64,000 nt of DNA from Closterium sp. Naga37s-1. Taxonomy: Eukaryota; Streptophyta; Zygnematophyceae; Desmidiales; Closteriaceae. Numbering within the stretch: position 1 is the stretch's first letter; the number at the start of each line of letters is the position of its first letter. Under the pieces are notes generated by a model, which worked only from the letters and a program-made list of their open reading frames with translations, made no database searches and was not told the DNA's origin. Shown here in pieces: positions 57,901 to 64,000 of the stretch. Position numbers and translations under genes: made by a program. The stretch is taken from contig CANJKZ010000115.1 of the NCBI GenBank assembly GCA_947471745.1, positions 248,001 to 312,000 on the forward strand. The letters are read 5' to 3'.

Positions 57901-60889
57901 TCCGTCCCCCCCCCCGCCCCCGCTCTTCCTTGTACCAGGTCCCCCCCCGGTAGACCCCCTCCCCCCTCAGGGCCCTGCCCCTTCAGGTGTGTCCCAGGTA
58001 GACGCAGTCGAGCCTGTCGAGGTCACTGGTGACTCTGGTGCTGCTGGGGGTGCTGAGCCTGGGGGTGCTGGGCCTGGGGGTGCTGGGCCTGGGGGTGCTG
58101 AGTCTGGGGGTGCTGAGTCTGGGGGTGCTGAGCCTGGGGGTGCTGAGCCTGGGGGTGCTGAGCCTGGGGGTGCTGAGCCTGGGGGTGCTGAGTGTGGGGG
58201 TGCTACGCCTGGGGGTGCTTTGCCTGGGGGTGCTGGACCTGGGAGTGCTGCGCCTGGAGGTCCTCCGCCTCGCGTTTCTACGCGTGCTTTGTCTCGCCGG
58301 GAGCCACTCTCTCCACAGGAGCTGCGCGAGTGGTTTGCCCGGCGCTGGAGCCGTGCTGCTGGTGCTGGAGGTTCGTCGGCTACTGAGGGTGCTGCTGTTG
58401 CGGGTCCCGGAGGTGCTCGTACTGGGAGTACTGGAGCTGCTGGGCCTGCGGGTTCGCCTGGAGCTGGTGCTGCTGAGGGTGTTGGCGCTGAGACTACCAC
58501 TGGCGGTCCTGCTGGGGGTGCTCCTGGTGTTGCTCGAGGTTCTGGAGCTACTGGAGGTGCTGCTGGAGCGGGTGCTCCTGCTGGGGGTACTGGTGCTGTC
58601 CCTGCTGTTTCTGGCGTAGCTACGCGGCCTTGACCGTACTTCGTTCCACTCCTGCAGCAGGTTCTTGGTCTTCCGCCCTCTCCTGGTCCTCCTCCTCTCT
58701 TGGAGGGTCCACAGCCTGTCCCGTCGCGGTCACTGCTACAGCCTACCTCCCCTTTGCCTGCTCCTTCTCCCTACACTGGTCCTACTGGAGGTCTTACTGA
58801 GCGTCGTGAGCCTGCGTCTCGCCCTGCGTCGCCTGTCCGTGCTGCTCGCGCTAGTGGTCGTGGTTCGCGTCAGCGTCCTCCTCCTGTCCCTGGCACGCAC
58901 AGGATGTCTCTGCGTCCGTCTATTGCTCCTCTGCGTGCCCCTTTGCCTTCTCCTCCTGAGTCCTCTCTTCCTGCTCTTCCCGACCCTGCGTCGGACTCTC
59001 TTCGTGCTGCCAGTCCTACTGTCACGCGTCTCCTTGCTACTGTCGTCACTGACCCTTCCTTCGAGTCTACTGCTGCGTCTGCCCTAGTTACTGAGCTCGT
59101 CGACTTTGCTGCTCGCTGTCGCCTAGACTACGCTGCTAGTCTTGTCGCTGAGTCTGGGTCTGCCTGTCCTCCGTCAGTCGGGGGTGAGTGTGCCCTTGGC
59201 ACGGACGTCCTTGAGGACAGGCAGGAGGAGTTCCAGTGTCTGGCAGCTGCTTCACCTCATCTCGTGTCCGTACTGCTTACCCCTGAGGGAGACCCGGATG
59301 CACTTGACATCCCGACTCCGCGCTCTTACGCGGAGGCGATAGAGGGTCCCTACTCCTCTCAGTGGCAGGCAGCTATGGATGCAGAGATGGCTTCCTGGAA
59401 GTCCACAGGCACCTACGTTGACGCTGTCCCCCCTCTTGGGGCGAACATCGTCAGTGGCATGTGGATCTTCAGGGTGAAGCGGCCGCCGGGTTCTCCGCCT
59501 GTCTTCAAGGCACGTTACGTGGCTCGTGGCTTCAGTCAGCGGCAGGGAGTTGACTACTTTCAGACCTTCTCCCCCACCCCGAAGATGACCACTCTTCGGG
59601 TGCTGCTACACGTTGCTGCTCACCGTGACTACGAGCTGCACTCTCTCGACTTCAGCACTGCTTTCTTGCAGGGCAGCCTGCACGAGGAGATCTGGCTGCG
59701 CCGCCCACTTGGCTTCACTGGGTCTTTCCCTCCTGGTACCCAGTGGAGTCTCCGGCGTCCAGTCTACGGTCTCCGCCAGGCGCCACGTGAGTGGCACGAC
59801 ACACTGAGGACTACGCTTGCGGCTCTTGGGTTTGCTCCTTCTACTGCCGACCCGTCGCTGTTTCTACGCACCGACACCTCTCTGCCGCCGTTCTACATCC
59901 TCGAGTACGTCGACGACTTGGTCTTTGCCACAGCTGACACTGCTGGACTCGCCCACGTGAAGTCCGAGCTGCAGAAGAGACACACGTGCACTGACCTGGG
60001 TGAACTGCGCAGCTACCTTGGCTTGCAGATCACCCGGGACAGAGCACGCCGCACCATTACCCTGACTCAGTCACACATGGTGCAGCAGGTCCTTCAGCGC
60101 TTCGGCTTCACGTACTCCTCGCCTCAGGCCACTCCTCTGCCTACTCGCCACTCACTCTCAGCTCTGCCTTCGGATGAGTCCGTAGAGTCGAGTGGCCCGT
60201 ATCCAGAGCTTGTTGGCTGCCTCATGTACCTGATGACCTGCACACGACCTGACCTTGCATACCCTCTTAGCATTCTTGCACGCTATGTTGCTCCTGGGAG
60301 ACACCGACCAGAGCACATGGCTGCAGCGAAGAGGGTGTTGCGATACTTGTGCAGTACGTCGGGCATGGGACTAGTGCTTGGAGGGCGGAGTCCAGTGGTC
60401 CTCACTGGGCACGCGGACGCTTCTTGGGCTGACGACCAGGCTACGCAGCGGTCGTCGCAGGGTTACACCTTCAGTCTTGGTTCCGGCTCTGTCTCGTGGC
60501 GAGCTACTCGCTCGTCCTCTGTTCTCGGCTCCAGTTGTGAGGCTGAGATCTACGCCGGGGCCATGGCTGCACAGGAGCTTCGCTGGCTCACCTACCTGCT
60601 GACTGACCTTGGAGAGCCGCCTCGTTCTCCTCCAGTGCTGTACGTAGACAACAAGGCCATGCTGGCCTTGTGTCGAGAGCAGCGCTTGGAGCACAGAACG
60701 AAGCACATTGCTCTCTGTTACTTTCTTGCTCGTGAGCTGCAGCAGCGTGGTCAGTTGCGACTTGCGTACGTGGCCTCTCAGGCCAACACTGCTGATGTGT
60801 TCACCAAGGCACTTGCGCCTTGTGACCATCAGCGCTTCTGCACTCAGCTGGGTCTTGTACCTGTCTTGCCTCACTTGCTCTCCTCTTGA
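54939..60889 (+). pseudogene. Copia-C2 gag-pol remains
   Basis: Same start (MATPSVLVFD) and domain order as C1. Gag runs to about 56400, with a Gly-rich tract (55738-55980) and the C-x13-C-x3-H-x4-C motif near 56110-56182. Protease LDSGAS is near 56524, gag-pre-integrase (HHRLGHPS, CVPC) at about 56990-57120, and the integrase core at about 57190-57515 (HMDVWGP, HSDRGGEF, NGIAERR). A GGAEP-type linker spans 58040-58250 and RT about 59450-60000, with YVDD near 59906. RNase H spans about 60405-60860. It is broken in about two or three places; the 3' half reads cleanly. Confidence 0.9.
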
Positions 60890-61092
60890 CCTTACTTGTA
60901 CTGTCACATATATATACCTGCTCTTGCTTGTCTAGCTCTATATATATGTGTACTCCTGCATGTGAACTGGCCTTGTGGCCTTGTCGTTGTGCTCGGACTG
61001 TGTGGTGACGTTGTGATCCACCCTGAGCTTGCTCTGCTTTGCTTGACTGGTCTTGTGACCCCTTGTTCTCCCCCACTTTGCCTATGGGGGTG

Positions 61093-61243
61093 TGTCAGAA
61101 CATTATATAGCTCATGCTGTTGTGTAGGCTATAGTGGGGTATCCCATAGGGGGTACAACCCAATTAGGGTTTCCTATATGTACTCACCTCATTCATAGTT
61201 CATTCATCCTCGTTCTTCATTCTTCTCATCTTCATTCTTCTCA
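61093..61243 (+). repeat. Copia-C2 3' LTR with 15-bp end duplication
   Basis: The first 136 bases equal the 5' LTR. The next 15 (TCTTCATTCTTCTCA) repeat its end, and the target duplication TGAAC follows only after them. The element terminus is therefore 61243 rather than 61228. Confidence 0.92.
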
Positions 61244-61667
61244 TGAACAACTCCTCCATTTGTTGCGTGTAGTTCGCGACGCTCCCAATTTGTCGATGAC
61301 GATGTATTTTGTCGCGGGCGATTAACGCTGCATTAATCGGCTCAAAACGTTGTAGTAATCCTTCTCGGAACTGCTGCCATGTCGCTTCACCTTGGTTTAA
61401 TAAACCGCTTCCGCTTATCCATTCAATTGCTGACCCTCGCAGTAGTGTTGCTGCAAATTTAATTCTGTTTCTGTCGAGTGCTGGTGCTGTCCATCCAATG
61501 GCGGCGAAATAAATTTCGATCGCCAAAAGCCAGCGCCGAGCGTCGTTCTCCCCAGCAAAGGTGTTGGGGGCTCGAATTTCTTGGGCCTTGGGAAAATTTC
61601 GTGACTGCTGCAAAGTCATGATCGATTCTGCTTCTGTCGCAATTTTCGCCATGACGCGCGCATTCAC
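61244..61667 (-). mobile_element. Gypsy-2 gag, N-terminal part
   Basis: The minus strand from 61667 encodes MNARVMAKIATEAESI, then FAGENDARRWLLAIEIYF, ATLLRGSAIEWI, WQQFREGLLQRFEPINA and QIGSVANYTQQMEEL. This is the classic Ty3/gypsy retrotransposon gag core. It continues at 53700 beyond the Copia-C2 insertion. Only gag of this element is present; pol is not in the window. Confidence 0.88.
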
Positions 61668-61957
61668 CCGAAGTCGTTAGATCCGTCGCGCGTCGGTCTC
61701 GCTACTTCTGCACCGCTCGATATTGGTCCCGACAATTCGCGATTGTCGTTGCTATGTCGCAAACGAATTCGCCAAGAATTGAACTCACGATCCTGTTCAA
61801 AAAACGCGCGAGGGGGGGTTATTCAAAAAACGCGGAATCTGGTGCTTACCAGCGTCGGCGCCGAATTCTTCGCCCTCGGCGGTTTTTCGAAGCAGGAATT
61901 TCTTGAGCGCGCTGCTTAGCTGAAACTCCGCGAGTGAAAACGGCTCTGATTACCAAG
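61668..61957 (-). other. Gypsy-2 leader and primer site
   Basis: About 290 bases between gag and LTR with no gene. On the minus strand a primer-site-like TGGTAATCAGAGC lies at 61943-61955, two bases after the LTR. It resembles the iMet site with one extra base. Confidence 0.7.
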
Positions 61958-62359
61958 TGTCACAGGATCGAATTTCCACTCGAGAATGTTGCACTAAAGG
62001 TGAGTGCAAGGCGTATTTATACTCAGAAATACATAGAAACAACAGATAATCCGAACCTTCAGGAACACGCTCTTCTAGAATAGATAATCACAAGTGCGCA
62101 TAAGCATGCAAGACCATTGGCACATTGGATTATGGCAAGATTACGCCTTGTACACCACCGTGGGTGCTGTCGGTGCCATATAATGAAAATGTTGGTGCCG
62201 AAAATACAGAATAAGTGAAATAACCGGAAAGCTCTAGAAAATAGAATAGTAGTCCGATTGAGGTGAAATAAAGTGCAAATGAAAGAGGAAAATAAGGAGA
62301 ATAAGATATAGTAAAAATATAGAAATGAGAAATATGTCGAACGCCGGCGTACTCTCACA
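61958..62359 (-). repeat. Gypsy-2 5' LTR, reverse
   Basis: About 402 bp, AT-rich; on the minus strand TGTGAGAGTACG to CCTGTGACA. The right end borders Copia-B' internal sequence, so Gypsy-2 appears to have inserted into that element. No second LTR is visible. Confidence 0.72.
62013..62022 (-). promoter_or_regulatory. Probable TATA box in Gypsy-2 LTR
   Basis: The minus strand reads GAGTATAAATACGCC, a good plant-like TATA element, about 60 bases before the LTR end and oriented toward gag. Confidence 0.5.
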
Positions 62360-63855
62360 GCAGTCTCCTGGTCGAGCCAGCGCATTAAGTGCGCGACGCT
62401 GTCGTCGACCGAGTCGGAGAACGTGGCGGCCACCGTCGCCTTTGCTTCCTTCTTGCATAATTCCGGCAGCTGGATGCCGGGAAGTCGACTGTCCTCCAGG
62501 TGGACAACAAGTCGGCCATCACAGTCGCCGAGGGCATGGGGTTGACGGGCAACCTCAAGCACATGGAGCGGCGACAAGCCTAGCTGCAGCACATGGTGAA
62601 GCGCAGGAGATTTTCGCTGAGGTACATCCCGACCACTGAGCAGCCAGCTGACTTCCTAACGAAGGCGCTGCACTACCCGGCCTTCAACCGGTGCTCCGTT
62701 GCAATCGGGCAGGTGCGCCTGGTCGACGTGGGCAACGGCGACAACGACGTGCAGCAGTAGGTGCCATGCCCTCTTGCATGGCTGGTGCGGTGACCGGCGT
62801 GCTGTGTGTTGGGTGCACGCCGACGAACTATTCTCCGAGCAGTGCTGCCGTGTGGGCTGGGTGCCCAAGCGTGAACGCGGCAGGGGAGTGTCAACGGGAG
62901 TTGTTGTTGGCCCCGTCCTCGCTTGGGCGGAGCCGACTTCGTGGTCGGGTGTGAGTAGTCAGCCGACCTGCAACAGTGGGCGAGCTGGTCGACAGGTCTG
63001 GTCGACCTACACGAAGGCCACTACAAGGGCGCCGACTCGAGAGGGCGCCAACTTCGGCTGGTCGACTTGGGAGGTCGACCAGTAGAGGGCGTCGACTTGG
63101 GTGACGTCGACCAGGGGAAGCCGACATGGTGTGGTCGGCTGGCAGGTGTGCTGGTCGACCTGGAGTTGGTCGACCAGGTGGGTTGTCGACCTGGAGCAGG
63201 TCGACCAAGGGTGTGGTCGACCTGGTGTGGTCTACTGAAGGTGGTCGTCGACTTGGGAGGTCGACGGACACACGAGGAAGCAGCTGGTCGACGTGGTGGT
63301 TGCCCGGTCGACCAGGTTACCTGGGTGACGAATGTCGCACAGGTAGTAGTGGCGAGACCGACCTCGGTGGTGGTATCCCGAGGTCGACGTGGCTGGTGGG
63401 CGCAGTCGCTGCCGTGGAGTCGAGCTGGGCGTCTGCGCTGTGCACGTGACAAGCAGCGTTGGCACCAACCAGCTGCATGCACCTGCGAAGCAGGTGCACC
63501 GTTGTTCTGCGGGCGCAACGCTGTGCAGCCGACTTGCTGCAGCGTTGGCACACCGTGGACTTGCAACGTTGGCAAGCCGCGACTTTGCTCTGCTGGAGAG
63601 CGGTCGACCAAGTCGTGCTGGCACGCGGTCGACCGTGCTGCGCTGGAAGTCGACCAGCAACTTTGCTAGTCCTGATGTAGTCTTGCATGCCAATGTTGTT
63701 GCTACCATTGTTCTCACCTTTTGCTAGTGAAACTCTTGCGGTTTTGCCCTGTGAATGCACAAGTGCTAGAGAATGACTAAGGAACGAACGCAGAGATCCC
63801 TCTTACCCCATGCCTAGCCCGTAGTCTAGCTCCCGTTGATAGAGTTATCTTCGCA
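62360..63855 (+). mobile_element. Copia-B' element, 3' end
   Basis: This holds the end of RNase H (about 62362-62760: LQVDNKSAITVAEGMGLTGN, YIPTTEQPADFLTKALH, NDVQQ), a polypurine tract (GGCAGGGGAG, 62879-62888), and a complete 3' LTR 62889-63855 (967 bp, TGTCAACGGG to ATCTTCGCA). The satellite follows at once. It is a 5'-truncated fossil; the upstream part is replaced by Gypsy-2. Confidence 0.87.
62889..63855 (+). repeat. Copia-B' 3' LTR
   Basis: It matches the LTR at 14585-15521, for example CAGCGTTGGCACACCGTGGA. It is rich in GTCGAC palindromes and GGTCGACCTGGAG-type repeats (about 63060-63260). Confidence 0.88.
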
Positions 63856-64000
63856 GTACTAAGAGTAAATGTGTTACTTACTCATATGGTTGGTACTCAG
63901 AGTAAGTGCATTACTTACCCAAATAATTGGTACTAAGAGTAAGTGCGTTACTTACCCATATGGTCATTACTAAGAGTAAGTGTGTTACTTACGCATATGG
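63856..64000 (-). repeat. 37-bp satellite array, block 4 (about 4 units, runs off window)
   Basis: Same unit and orientation as blocks 2 and 3, starting directly at the LTR-B' terminus and continuing past the window end. Confidence 0.93.

Larger units (their letters stand above)
53701..61243 (+). mobile_element. Copia-C2: young Ty1/copia element, lightly broken
   Basis: Parts: 5' LTR 53701-53836, primer site 53837-53847, repeat-rich leader, gag-pol 54939-60889, polypurine tract 61084-61092, 3' LTR 61093-61243. The target duplication TGAAC lies at 53696-53700 and 61244-61248. The LTRs are identical over 136 bp, except that the 3' copy repeats its last 15 bases. It is closely related to C1 (nearly the same polyprotein by eye) but broken in about two or three places. 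It sits inside the gag of Gypsy-2 in the opposite orientation. Confidence 0.93.

Noticed and set aside
22744-61248. Shared target preference GTTC(A/G) for C1 and C2
   Set aside because: The two duplications GTTCG and TGAAC (reverse complement GTTCA) look alike, but two insertions are too few for a claim.
61958-62359. Gypsy-2 and Gypsy-1 as one element
   Set aside because: Their LTRs (402 and 223 bp) share no visible similarity beyond TG and CA ends.
41707-63860. GTACC and GTACT flanks of the B' LTR termini at 41706 and 63855 as one split insertion
   Set aside because: The satellite orientation relative to the LTR is opposite at the two places and the five bases differ, so they are separate insertions.

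Overview
This 64-kb window is built almost entirely from nested LTR retrotransposons and a 37-bp satellite. I found no host protein-coding gene, rRNA or tRNA. The elements are plant-type: Ty1/copia with the tRNA-iMet primer site TGGTATCAGAGC, and Ty3/gypsy with a GPY/F-like integrase tail and a possible chromodomain. Their coding DNA is GC-rich, with long Gly, Gln and Pro runs. This points to the green lineage. From memory, the copia gag-pol resembles those annotated in streptophyte green algae such as Closterium, but I could not check this. Family names used here (Copia-A1, A2, B, B', C, D; Gypsy-0, 1, 2) are my own labels.

Layout: 1-2142 Gypsy-0 pol remnant, followed by direct repeats; 2943-3462 a repeat-rich piece of Copia-D on the minus strand; 3463-8957 Copia-A1, cut inside its 3' LTR; 8958-11510 a short A2 unit (LTR, leader, LTR); 11511-14584 a reverse Copia-A internal fragment; 14585-17925 the 5' half of a Copia-B' element; 17926-18305 part of a reverse LTR-A; 18306-21445 satellite. 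Next, 21446-22748 and 30018-30296 are Gypsy-1 (reverse), split by the whole-looking Copia-C1 at 22749-30017. Then come 30297-33758 Copia-D; 33759-34246 the other part of the A1 3' LTR (reverse); 34247-41124 a two-LTR Copia-A2 element (reverse); 41125-41706 part of a reverse LTR-B'; 41707-42889 satellite; 42890-51711 a Copia-B composite carrying a solo LTR-A2; and 51712-53450 satellite. Finally, 53451-53700 and 61244-62359 are Gypsy-2 (reverse), split by Copia-C2 at 53701-61243; 62360-63855 is the 3' end of a Copia-B' element; and 63856-64000 is satellite.

The strongest result is structural. Two sets of 5-bp target-site duplications have been pulled about 25-30 kb apart and now lie in inverted positions. 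GCCGT flanks Copia-A1 and GGAAT flanks the A2 insertion inside the A1 3' LTR. This is the signature of an inversion, or of an assembly error, mediated by opposed A2 copies. Undoing it puts all four satellite blocks in one orientation and places both pieces of Copia-D on one strand on either side of A1. A second self-contained result is the Copia-B composite, which carries the duplication TAACT; a matching unfilled site lies 999 bp (27 x 37) further along in the satellite.

Relative ages from end repeats: C1 and C2 are youngest, with identical LTRs apart from one 15-bp end duplication in C2. A2 and B are older, differing by several percent. A1, Copia-D and the gypsy remnants are the most decayed. 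No gene here acts in a host pathway; the coding parts are gag, protease, integrase, reverse transcriptase and RNase H.
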